A model generated the notes under the pieces. It did no database searches. It was not told the DNA's origin and saw only the letters and a list, made by a program, of their open reading frames with translations. Below, in pieces: positions 45,407 to 53,250 of a DNA stretch of 64,000 nt. Origin of the DNA: JAJYVT01 sp035534455. GTDB taxonomy: Bacteria > Actinomycetota > Acidimicrobiia > Acidimicrobiales > RAAP-2. The translations under genes and the position numbers were made by a program. The first letter of the stretch is position 1. Each line of letters begins with the position of its first letter. The DNA lies in the NCBI GenBank assembly GCA_035534455.1, contig DATLRV010000003.1:23056-87055 (forward strand). The letters run 5' to 3'.

Positions 45407-46812
45407 GCGGGCGCCATTGCCGGCTTCTGCCCTCCTCGCCTCAACGCGCTCTTGGCCATCGTCGTCCCGAACTCCCTCAGCAAGCCGGACCCCCGGTGCG
45501 CGTCGCGCAGCACGTCGTCGAGCGCGGCGACGAAGTAGTCGACCTCCTCTTGTCCCGCGACGAGCGGCGGCAGCAGCTTGATCACGTTCATGTTGTCCGC
45601 TGCCACCTGGGTCAGGATGCGGTGCCGGTGGAAGAGCGGCACCACCACCATCTGGGAGAAGAGCGCGGTGCGCACCGCCTCCAGCGCGTTCCAGCGCATG
45701 CGGAGCGCGCGGCTCTCGGGCTTGTCGAAGACGAGCCCGATGATGAGGCCCTTGCCCCGCACCGCGTGCAGCATCTCGTAGCGCTCGACGAGCGGCGCCA
45801 GCGCCGACTCGAACACCTCTCCCGTCGCCCGCGCCCGCTCGACGATGTGCTCCTCCTCGAAGACGTCGAGCGTGGCGAGCCCGGCGACCATCGCCAGCTG
45901 GTTCCTCCCGAAGGTGGTCGAGTGGACCATGGCGCGCTCGAGGGAGCTGTAGACGCTCATGTAGACCTTCTCGGTGCACAGCACCGCGCCGACCGGCACG
46001 TACCCGCCCGACAGCGCCTTGGAGAGCGTCACGATGTCCGGGCGCAGGCCGAAGTGCTCGTAGGCGAAGAACCTGCCCGTGCGGCCCATGCCGACCTGGA
46101 CCTCGTCGGTGACGAGCAGCGTCCCGTGCTTACGGCACAGCTCCTGCGCCGACGCCCAGTACTCGTCCGGCGCGACGTTCACGCCCTTGCCCTGGATCGG
46201 CTCGACGACGAGTGCCGCGACGTCGCCTTGCCGCAGCTCGGCCGCGAGCGCGCCGGCGTCGCCGAAGGGCACCTGCGTCGCACCGGGGATCAGCGGCCCG
46301 AACCCCTCTTTGAACTCCTTGCCGCCGTTCAGCGCGAGCGAGCCGGTGGTGAGCCCGTGGAACGCGTGGTCGCAGAACAGGACGCGGGGGCGACCGGTCG
46401 CCCTGCGGGCGAACTTGATCGCCGCCTCGGTGGCCTCGGTGCCCGAGTTGCAGAAGTAGACCCTCCGGAGGCCGTCGTGGGCCCGGGAGACGAGCGCCTC
46501 GGCGAGCAGCCCCGGCAGGAGCGCGCAGTCCAGTTGGACCATGTTGGGAAGGTCCAGGTCGATCGCCTCGTGGAGCGCCTTCTTCACGGCAGGGTGGCCG
46601 CGGCCGAGCGCGTAGACGCCGAACCCCGCCAGGAGGTCGAGGTACCGCTCGCCGCTGTCGTCGTAGAGGTAGCAGCCCTCCCCGCGCACGTAGAACCGGT
46701 CGAAGCCGAGGGTCTTGAGGACCCTGGCGAGCTGCGGGTTCAGGTACTCGTTGTGCAGCGTGAAGTTCTCGCCGTGGCGCTTCTTCAGCACCGAGGCGAC
46801 GTCGAACGCCAT
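45403..46812 (-). CDS. Class III aminotransferase, possibly HpnO-like
   Basis: PLP transaminase, 469 residues. NSGTEATEAAIKFARRATGRPRVLFCDHAFHGLTTGSLALNGG, EPIQGKGVNV, the cofactor Asp in LLVTDEVQVGMGRTG and the Schiff-base Lys in TLSKALSGGYVPVGAV are all present. YLNPQLARVLKTLGFDRFYVRGEGCYLYDD at the N-terminus is unlike GabT and resembles the aminotransferases linked with hopanoid loci (HpnO, aminobacteriohopanetriol formation). Coupling to hpnA supports that role; an ornithine- or acetylornithine-type transaminase is the alternative. ATG 46812 follows GGAGG. Confidence 0.72.
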   Translation of the reverse strand: MAFDVASVLKKRHGENFTLHNEYLNPQLARVLKTLGFDRFYVRGEGCYLYDDSGERYLDLLAGFGVYALGRGHPAVKKALHEAIDLDLPNMVQLDCALLPGLLAEALVSRAHDGLRRVYFCNSGTEATEAAIKFARRATGRPRVLFCDHAFHGLTTGSLALNGGKEFKEGFGPLIPGATQVPFGDAGALAAELRQGDVAALVVEPIQGKGVNVAPDEYWASAQELCRKHGTLLVTDEVQVGMGRTGRFFAYEHFGLRPDIVTLSKALSGGYVPVGAVLCTEKVYMSVYSSLERAMVHSTTFGRNQLAMVAGLATLDVFEEEHIVERARATGEVFESALAPLVERYEMLHAVRGKGLIIGLVFDKPESRALRMRWNALEAVRTALFSQMVVVPLFHRHRILTQVAADNMNVIKLLPPLVAGQEEVDYFVAALDDVLRDAHRGSGLLREFGTTMAKSALRRGGQKPAMAPA

Positions 46813-46971
46813 CTCTCCTCCGTTTCCCAAGTCGCCCAAGGCTACTGGCAGGTTCGGCGGAGATGGGAGCAGGAGACATCGCCGGACGGCTGTGGTAGAG
46901 AAGTCCGACGCGGGTCCGGGGCGGCATCCGGTCGCTCACCTGGCCGGTGGCCGTCCCGCGGGGAGGGGACC

Positions 46972-47760
46972 GTGCCGAGTCGTGGGCGCCCGCGGGCTTC
47001 TGGTCGTACCTACCTCGTCGCCTCGGTCGACCACGCGCTGACGCTCCTCGCCGCGTTGCAGGACCATCCCTCGCTCGCCGTGCGCGAGAGCTCGGAGCTC
47101 CTCGGCGTGGCGCCCTCCACGGCCCACCGGCTGCTCTCCACGATGCAGGCGAGCGGGTTCGTCGTCCAGGACGCCGCGACGCGCCGCTACAGCGCCGGCC
47201 CCGCGCTCGTCGCCGTGGCCCTCGCCTCCCTGCAACGGATCGACGTGGGCAGGGTGGCGAGGCCGCATCTCGTCGCCCTGGCCGCAGAGACGCGCGAGAC
47301 GGTCAGCCTGGCGATCGCCGAGGGCGCCACCGTCCGGTTCATCGACTCCGTCGAAGGCACCGAGGTGGTGCGAGTGAGCTCCAGGACCGGGGTCGCCGTC
47401 CCCGCGCACAGCTCGGCGGCCGGCAAGGTGCTCCTCGCCGGGATGGGCGACGAGGAGCTCCTCCGGCTGTACCCGGTGTCGCGCCTGCAGCGGCGCACCC
47501 CCCGCACGATCGGTTCGCGCGCGGGGCTCTTGAAGGAGCTCGACGACGTTCGACGGCTCGGGTACGCGACGTCCCTCGAGGAGGGCGCCACCGGCCTCGC
47601 TTCGGTGGCCGTCGGGGTCCGCGACGTCCGTGGCCGGGTCATCGCCGCTCTCACGGTGTCGGTGCCGGCGGAACGGCTGGACACGCGTCGGGCCGAACGG
47701 ATCGTGCAGGCGGTCCGGCGCCGCGCCGAGCGCATCGAAGCCGAAATCGGCCCTACGTGA
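46972..47760 (+). CDS. IclR-family transcriptional regulator
   Basis: A 262-residue repressor/activator. The N-terminal winged helix-turn-helix includes VRESSELLGVAPSTAHRLLSTMQASGFVVQD; the C-terminal effector-binding domain has ETVSLAIAEGATVRFIDSVEG, VPAHSSAAGKVLLAGM and the final A-T-G-L-A-S-V-A-V region. The GTG at 46972 follows GGGGAGGGG. It is convergent with the FBPase gene and divergent from the aminotransferase; the regulated genes are unknown. Confidence 0.92.
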   Translation: MPSRGRPRASGRTYLVASVDHALTLLAALQDHPSLAVRESSELLGVAPSTAHRLLSTMQASGFVVQDAATRRYSAGPALVAVALASLQRIDVGRVARPHLVALAAETRETVSLAIAEGATVRFIDSVEGTEVVRVSSRTGVAVPAHSSAAGKVLLAGMGDEELLRLYPVSRLQRRTPRTIGSRAGLLKELDDVRRLGYATSLEEGATGLASVAVGVRDVRGRVIAALTVSVPAERLDTRRAERIVQAVRRRAERIEAEIGPT

Positions 47761-47764
47761 AGGG

Positions 47765-48760
47765 CTACGTGAAGGGAATGGCGCTGTACTCGGCCAGCTT
47801 CGCCAGCGGGTGGCTCGCGTCGATCTTGCGGATCGTCCCGGATTTCGAGCGCATCACGAGGGACTGGGTGTTGGCGCCGACACCGTGGTAGCGCACGCCC
47901 TGGAGGAGCTCGCCGTCGGTGATGCCCGTCGCCGCGAAGAAGCAGTTGTCCCCCTGCACGAGGTCGTCGGTGCGGAGCACTGCGTCGAGGTCGTAGCCCG
48001 CCTCGAGCGCCGTCGTGCGCTCCGTGTCGTTGCGCGGCCACAGCCGCCCCTGGATCTCGCCGCCCATGCACTTGAGCGCCGCCGCGGCGAGCACGCCCTC
48101 GGGCGTGCCGCCGATGCCCAGGAGGATGTCGACCCCTGCGCCCGGCCACCCCGTGGCGATGGCGCCGGCGACGTCCCCGTCGGTGATGAGGCGGATGCGC
48201 GCACCTGACGCGCGGACCTCGGCGATGAGTCCCTCGTGGCGCGGACGGTCGAGGATGACCGCGGTGACGTCGCGTACCGACTCGCCGAAGGCCTCGGCCA
48301 CCGCGTGGAGGTTCTCGGTGGGCGAGCGGTTGATGTCGACGACGCCCTTGGCCCTCGGCCCGACCGCGAGCTTCTCCATGTACACGCACGGTCCGGGGTT
48401 GAACATGGACCCGCGCAGCGAGACCGCGATCACCGACAACGCGCCACCCCGGCCCAATGCCGTCGGCGTGGTCCCGTCGATCGGGTCGACGGCGATGTCG
48501 ACCGCGGGGGGCGTGCCGTCACCGATCCGTTCGCCGTTGTAGAGCATCGGGGCGTGGTCCTTCTCGCCCTCGCCGATGACCACGACGCCGTCCATCGAGA
48601 TGGTCTGGAGGACGATGCGCATCGCGTTCACGGCGGCGCCGTCGGCGCCCTCCTTGTCGCCCCTCCCCATCCACCGGCTCGCGGCCATCGCCGCGGCCTC
48701 GGTGACCCGCACGAGCTCGAGCGCGAGGTTGCGGTCGGGGGCCTGTGGTTGCGGCTCCAC
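47765..48760 (-). CDS. glpX: Fructose-1,6-bisphosphatase, class II
   Basis: Gluconeogenic phosphatase of the GlpX family, 331 residues. Signatures: LVRVTEAAAMAASRWMGRGDKEGADGAAV, MDGVVVIGEGEKDHAPMLYNGE (metal-binding Glu), DIAVDPIDGTTPTALG (metal-binding Asp), LDRPRHEGLIAEVR and GGTPEGVLAAAALKCMGGEIQGRL. This is the normal actinobacterial FBPase. The GTG at 48760 lies 7 bases after TAGGGT without a ribosome binding site. Confidence 0.95.
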   Translation of the reverse strand: MEPQPQAPDRNLALELVRVTEAAAMAASRWMGRGDKEGADGAAVNAMRIVLQTISMDGVVVIGEGEKDHAPMLYNGERIGDGTPPAVDIAVDPIDGTTPTALGRGGALSVIAVSLRGSMFNPGPCVYMEKLAVGPRAKGVVDINRSPTENLHAVAEAFGESVRDVTAVILDRPRHEGLIAEVRASGARIRLITDGDVAGAIATGWPGAGVDILLGIGGTPEGVLAAAALKCMGGEIQGRLWPRNDTERTTALEAGYDLDAVLRTDDLVQGDNCFFAATGITDGELLQGVRYHGVGANTQSLVMRSKSGTIRKIDASHPLAKLAEYSAIPFT

Positions 48761-48767
48761 GGCGCAG

Positions 48768-48773
48768 ACCCTA
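48768..48773 (-). promoter_or_regulatory. Putative leaderless -10 element of glpX
   Basis: TAGGGT on the minus strand fits TANNNT and ends 7 bases before GTG 48760. Confidence 0.45.
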
Positions 48774-48834
48774 ATGGGCCGGGCGCCACCGTCATCTGCC
48801 GGCGGTCTCCAGGTGGTCGGCCAGGCGGTCGGCC

Positions 48835-48900
48835 CGGACGTACGACCCCGGACGTACGACCCCGGACGTACGACCCCGGACGTACGACCGCGGACGTCGA
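48835..48900 (+). repeat. Tandem 14-bp repeat, four copies plus a degenerate fifth
   Basis: CGGACGTACGACCC is repeated at 48835, 48849, 48863 and 48877 (last base changed), followed by a partial unit. Each unit contains the palindrome CGTACG. It lies upstream of both glpX and murA and directly before a second repeat block. Confidence 0.92.
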
Positions 48901-48910
48901 TCCCAGGGTC

Positions 48911-49000
48911 AAGCGGGGTCAAGCGGGGCCGAGCGGGGCCGAGCGGGGCCGAGCGGGGCCGAGCGGGGTCAAGCGGGGCCGAGCGGGGCCGAGCGGGGGA
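48911..49000 (+). repeat. Tandem 10-bp repeat, nine copies
   Basis: Nine consecutive decamers of consensus RAGCGGGGYC (AAGCGGGGTC, AAGCGGGGCC, GAGCGGGGCC variants), ending with GAGCGGGGGA. Variation at units 1-2 and 6-7 (AAG and GTC forms) suggests duplication of blocks. Candidate variable-number tandem repeat between the divergent glpX and murA genes. Confidence 0.92.
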
Positions 49001-49044
49001 CGGACCGACGAGGAGCAAGCTTCGAAGGGTCGCGGCTGCGGCAC

Positions 49045-49050
49045 CATAAT
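49045..49050 (+). promoter_or_regulatory. Putative leaderless -10 element of murA
   Basis: CATAAT, one mismatch to TATAAT, lies 7 bases before the ATG at 49058. This favours 49058 over ATG 49049, which overlaps the hexamer. Confidence 0.45.
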
Positions 49051-49057
49051 GGGCCGA

Positions 49058-50431
49058 ATGAGGTGGGGCAGCGACGACGGTGGGCAGGCCGCGCGGTCGG
49101 CGGACCAGGGGGGTGCCGGGGCGCCGGCGGGGGTGGCCAACCACGTGAGAGACCGCGGCGCGAGCTTCGCGGTGCGCCCCTCGGGCCCGTTGCACGGGAC
49201 CGTACGCGCGGGGGGCGCCAAGAACTCGGTGCTCAAGCTGATGGCCGCAACCCTGCTTGCCGAGGGCAGGCACGTGCTCACCAACGTCCCGGAGATCCTC
49301 GACGTCGAGATCATGGCCGACATGCTGCGGGCCCTGGGCGCCTCGGTCACGCGGGAGCCGGGGGGCCGCCTCGTCGTCGAGGTACCGGCTGCGACAGCAC
49401 TCGTGCCCGAGGCTCCCTACGAGCTCGTCGACCGCATGCGCGCCTCCATCGTCGTGCTCGGTCCGCTGCTGACCCGTTGCGGACAGGCGAAGGTGTCGGT
49501 GCCGGGGGGAGACGACTTCGGCGACCGTCCGATCGACTTCCACCTCGGCGGCCTGGCGAACATGGGTGCGCGCTTCGAGACGCGGCACGGCAACATCGAG
49601 GGCGGCGTCGACGGCGACGGCACCGCACGCCGGCTGGTCGGCACCCAGGTGGTGCTCGAGTACCCGAGCCACACCGCGACCGACAACATCCTCATGGCGG
49701 CGGTGCTGGCAAAGGGCACGACGGTCATCGAGAACGCCGCGCGCGAGCCGGAGGTGTGCGACCTCGCTGCGTACCTCACCTCGATGGGTGCAAGGATCCG
49801 CGGCGCGGGCACGTCGCACGTCGAGATCGAAGGCGTCGACGTCCTCGTGCCGGCGACGCATGCCGTGGTCCCCGACCGCGTGGTCGCGGCTACCTACCTC
49901 GCCGCCGCCGGGCTGTGCGGCGGGGAGGTCGTGGTCGAGGACGCACGCGTCGACCACATGACCATGCTCGTCCGTAAGTTGGCCGCCATGGGCATCAAGG
50001 TCGAGCAGCGGCCGACAGGGGTCACCGCGACCCGCGAAGGCCCGCTCCTCTCGGTGGACGTCGCCACGCTTCCCTACCCGGGCGTCGCCACGGACTACAA
50101 GCCGTTCCTCGTGACGCTGCTGACCGTCGCCGAGGGGGTGTCGATCGTGACGGAGAACCTGTTCGCCGGGCGCTTCCGCTACATCGACGAGCTTCGGCGC
50201 ATGGGCGCCGACGTGCGGACGGAGGGTCACCACGCCGTCGTGCGCGGCGTCCCGCGGCTCTCCGGCGCGCCCGTCCGCGCGACGGACATCCGCGCGGGCG
50301 CCGCGCTCGTGCTCGCCGGTCTCGTCGCCGACGGCGAGACCGTCGTCTCCGACGCGCAGCACGTCGACCGCGGCTACGAGGACCTCGCGGGTGCCCTCGC
50401 CGCGCTCGGCGCGCAGGTCGAGCGCCGTTGA
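49058..50431 (+). CDS. murA: UDP-N-acetylglucosamine 1-carboxyvinyltransferase, Asp-type active site
   Basis: First committed enzyme of peptidoglycan synthesis, transferring enolpyruvate from PEP to UDP-GlcNAc; 457 residues. GTVRAGGAKNSVLKLMAATLL holds the catalytic Lys/Asn, and LEYPSHTATDNILMAAVLA and TDYKPFLVTLL are family signatures. The loop that normally reads PGGC (Cys115 in E. coli) is PGGDDFG, with Asp152 aligned to the Cys, as in mycobacteria. A 35-residue Gly/Ala-rich N-terminus precedes the conserved core; GTG 49133 is a shorter start. The stop overlaps the TTG start of meaB. Confidence 0.93.
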   Translation: MRWGSDDGGQAARSADQGGAGAPAGVANHVRDRGASFAVRPSGPLHGTVRAGGAKNSVLKLMAATLLAEGRHVLTNVPEILDVEIMADMLRALGASVTREPGGRLVVEVPAATALVPEAPYELVDRMRASIVVLGPLLTRCGQAKVSVPGGDDFGDRPIDFHLGGLANMGARFETRHGNIEGGVDGDGTARRLVGTQVVLEYPSHTATDNILMAAVLAKGTTVIENAAREPEVCDLAAYLTSMGARIRGAGTSHVEIEGVDVLVPATHAVVPDRVVAATYLAAAGLCGGEVVVEDARVDHMTMLVRKLAAMGIKVEQRPTGVTATREGPLLSVDVATLPYPGVATDYKPFLVTLLTVAEGVSIVTENLFAGRFRYIDELRRMGADVRTEGHHAVVRGVPRLSGAPVRATDIRAGAALVLAGLVADGETVVSDAQHVDRGYEDLAGALAALGAQVERR

Positions 50432-51399
50432 GCCCCCGGCGACCGACACCCGAGGAGCTGCTCGACGCGGCGGCCGCAGGCGACCGCGTGTCGCTCGCCC
50501 GCCTGCTCTCCGTCGTCGAGCGTGGCGGTGGCCCGAGCAGCGAGGTCGCGCGGCTCGTCTATGCCTCCGCGCCGCCGTACACGGTCGGCGTCACCGGCGC
50601 GCCGGGATCGGGCAAGTCGACGCTCACGAACAAGCTGGTTGCCGTCGCACGGCGGCCCGAGGCGCAGCCCGAGCCGGTCTCCCGCGTCGGCGTCCTCGCC
50701 GTCGACCCGTCGTCCCCGTTCTCGGGGGGTGCCATCCTCGGGGACCGTGTGCGGATGCAGGAGCACGCGACGGACCCGTCGGTCTTCATCCGCTCCATGG
50801 CGACGCGCGGCCACCTCGGCGGGCTCGCTCTCGCGGTGCCCGACGCCGTCCGGGTGCTCGGTGCCGCGGGGTTCCCACTCGTCATCGTCGAGACGGTGGG
50901 TGTCGGTCAGATGGAGGTCGAGGTGGCGTCCGCGGCGGACACCACCCTCGTCGTGGTGACCCCGGGGTGGGGCGACGCGATGCAGGCGAGCAAGGCCGGG
51001 CTCCTCGAGATCGCCGACCTCTTCGTCGTGAACAAGGCAGACCGTCCGGGGGTCGACGAGGCACGGCGCGACCTCCGCCAGATGCTGGACCTCTCGCCTG
51101 CCTCCGATTGGCGGCCCCCCGTGCTCGCGACGGTCGCGAGCACCGGCGAGGGCGTCGAGGAGCTGTGGGTCGCCGTAGCGCGGCACCGGGAGCACCTCGA
51201 GTCCACCGGCGTGCTCGGACGGCGTCGTGAGGCGCGGCTGGCACAGGAGCTCCGGCGGGTGCTCACCGCCCGGGCGCTCGAGGAGGTGCGGCTCCTCGGC
51301 GAGGGTGCGCGCTTCGGCGAGGTCGTCCGGGCCATGGCCGAAGGGAAGCTCGACCCCTATCGCGCGGCCGACGACCTCCTCGACGAGCGCGGCGGCTGA
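50428..51399 (+). CDS. meaB: MeaB/ArgK-type G3E GTPase
   Basis: GTPase chaperone that protects and reactivates adenosylcobalamin-dependent methylmalonyl-CoA mutase; 323 residues. P-loop GAPGSGKSTL, switch region AVDPSSPFSGGAILGDRVRM, the conserved SMATRGHLGGLA, VETVGVGQ and the guanine motif VNKADRPG. Ends with the helical dimerisation region. Starts with TTG overlapping the murA stop (TTGA). No mutase gene is in the window; cobQ at 3142-4599 is consistent with use of cobalamin. Confidence 0.92.
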   Translation: MSPRRPTPEELLDAAAAGDRVSLARLLSVVERGGGPSSEVARLVYASAPPYTVGVTGAPGSGKSTLTNKLVAVARRPEAQPEPVSRVGVLAVDPSSPFSGGAILGDRVRMQEHATDPSVFIRSMATRGHLGGLALAVPDAVRVLGAAGFPLVIVETVGVGQMEVEVASAADTTLVVVTPGWGDAMQASKAGLLEIADLFVVNKADRPGVDEARRDLRQMLDLSPASDWRPPVLATVASTGEGVEELWVAVARHREHLESTGVLGRRREARLAQELRRVLTARALEEVRLLGEGARFGEVVRAMAEGKLDPYRAADDLLDERGG

Positions 51400-51411
51400 G
51401 GGGTTCCGGCG

Positions 51412-53250
51412 ATGAGCGACATCCTGACCGACAGCTCCTACGACCCCTCGGACCGGTGGTTCCAGCACGCGGTCTTCTACGAGGTGCTGGTCCGCGGGTT
51501 CTTCGACGCCGACGGCGACGGCACCGGAGACCTGCCGGGCGTTCGCGCCAAGCTCGAGTACCTGCAGTGGCTCGGGATCGACTGCCTGTGGCTCCTGCCG
51601 TTCTACCCGTCGCCGCTGCGCGACGGCGGCTACGACGTCAGCGACTTCTTCAACGTCCGTCCCGACTACGGCACCCTCGGCGACCTCGTGTCGCTCCTCG
51701 AGGACGCGCACCGCCGAGGGATCCGCGTCATCGCCGACCTCGTGATGAACCACACGAGCGACCAGCACCCGTGGTTCGTCGAGTCACGCTCGAGCCGGAC
51801 GAACCCGAAGGCGGACTGGTACGTCTGGAACGACGACGACCAGCGGTGGCCCGACGCGCGCGTCGTCTTCACCGACGTCGAGCGCTCCAACTGGACGTGG
51901 GACGACACGCGCAAGCAGTACTACTGGCACCGCTTCTACTCCCACCAGCCCGACCTGAACTACGAGAACCCCGACGTCGCGGACGCGATGCTCGAGGTCG
52001 TCAGGTTCTGGCTGGATCTCGGGCTCGACGGATTCAGACTGGACGCGGTGCCCTACCTCTTCCAGCGCGATGGCACCTCGGGCGAGCACCTGCCCGAGGC
52101 CCACGCGTACATCCGGCGTATCCGCAAGCAGGTGGACGCCGAGTACCCCGGGAGGATCCTGCTCGCCGAGGCGAACGGCTGGCCCGCGGACGTAGCCGAC
52201 TACTTCGGGACCGGGGACGAGTGCCACCTGTGCTTTCACTTCCCGCTCATGCCCAGGTTGTTCATGGCGGTCCGGCGGGAGCACCGGTACCCGGTGACCG
52301 AGATCCTGTCCCAGACCCCCGAGATCCCCGCCGCGTGTCAGTGGGCCATCTTCCTGCGCAACCACGACGAGCTGACGCTCGAGCAGGTGAGCGACGAGGA
52401 GCGGGACTACCTCATCGCGGAGTACGCGAAGGATCCGCGCATGAAGCGGCACATGGGGATCGGACGGCGGCTCGCGCCGCTCCTCGACGGGGACCGCAGG
52501 CTCGCGGAGCTGCTCTACGCGCTCTTGCTCTCCCTGCCCGGGAGCCCGGTGGTCTACTACGGCGACGAGCTGCTGATGGGGGACAACATCTACCTCGGCG
52601 ACCGGGATTCCGTGCGCACCCCGATGCAGTGGTCCCCCGACCGCAACGGCGGCTTCTCCGGCGCGGACTTCGCACAGCTCTACCTGCCGCCGCTCATGGA
52701 CCCCGTCTACGGCTACGCCGCGGTCAACGTCGAGGCGCAGATGCGGAACCCCGGCTCGTTCCTCCACTGGCTGCGCCGCATGCTCGTCCAGCGACGGTCG
52801 ATGCCCGTGCTCGGCATCGGCAAGATGGAGGTGCTCGACTGCCCGAACCCCTCGATCCTCGCCTTCGTCCGCTCGGGGGAGGTGGCCGACGTCTCGGTCA
52901 CCTCGCCGGACGGTCCGGGGCTGCCCGCCGTCATGCCGGGGGTCGCGGGCACCGGGGAGGCCCTCGACGCCGACGTCGCGCCTCGGACCGTGCCCGCCCG
53001 ACCGGGGGTGCCGGGCGACGCGCCGACGAGGTCCCAGGCGGTCCTCTGCGTCCACAACCTGAGCCGCTTCGCCCAGCCCGCGTTGCTCGACCTCGCGGCG
53101 TGGGCCGGCCGCCGGCCGGTCGAGGTGCTCGGACGGGTGCCGTTCCCGGCGATCGGGACCGAGCCGTACCCGCTCGCGCTCGGGCCGCACGGCTTCTTGT
53201 GGTTCGAGCTCGCCGAGGACGTCGACGTGCTGGAGGACGCCGGACCGTGA
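51412..53250 (+). CDS. treS: Trehalose synthase (maltose alpha-D-glucosyltransferase)
   Basis: GH13 enzyme interconverting maltose and trehalose, 612 residues. QHAVFYEVLVRGFFDADGDGTGDLPG is the TreS N-terminal signature. Catalytic elements: DLVMNHTSDQHPWF, nucleophile Asp in GLDGFRLDAVPYL, acid/base Glu in LLAEANGWP and FLRNHDELTLE. The C-terminal beta domain contains an insert rich in Gly/Ala/Val (about residues 495-545). It is followed with a four-base overlap by a maltokinase-like gene, the usual TreS-Mak pairing that channels trehalose towards maltose-1-phosphate. Confidence 0.95.
   Translation: MSDILTDSSYDPSDRWFQHAVFYEVLVRGFFDADGDGTGDLPGVRAKLEYLQWLGIDCLWLLPFYPSPLRDGGYDVSDFFNVRPDYGTLGDLVSLLEDAHRRGIRVIADLVMNHTSDQHPWFVESRSSRTNPKADWYVWNDDDQRWPDARVVFTDVERSNWTWDDTRKQYYWHRFYSHQPDLNYENPDVADAMLEVVRFWLDLGLDGFRLDAVPYLFQRDGTSGEHLPEAHAYIRRIRKQVDAEYPGRILLAEANGWPADVADYFGTGDECHLCFHFPLMPRLFMAVRREHRYPVTEILSQTPEIPAACQWAIFLRNHDELTLEQVSDEERDYLIAEYAKDPRMKRHMGIGRRLAPLLDGDRRLAELLYALLLSLPGSPVVYYGDELLMGDNIYLGDRDSVRTPMQWSPDRNGGFSGADFAQLYLPPLMDPVYGYAAVNVEAQMRNPGSFLHWLRRMLVQRRSMPVLGIGKMEVLDCPNPSILAFVRSGEVADVSVTSPDGPGLPAVMPGVAGTGEALDADVAPRTVPARPGVPGDAPTRSQAVLCVHNLSRFAQPALLDLAAWAGRRPVEVLGRVPFPAIGTEPYPLALGPHGFLWFELAEDVDVLEDAGP

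Noticed and set aside
48835..49000. Tandem repeats as a CRISPR array
   Set aside because: Units are 14 and 10 bp, directly abutting, with no spacers and no cas genes.
49049..49057. ATG 49049 as the murA start
   Set aside because: It overlaps the -10 like CATAAT; ATG 49058 fits the leaderless spacing seen at other genes.
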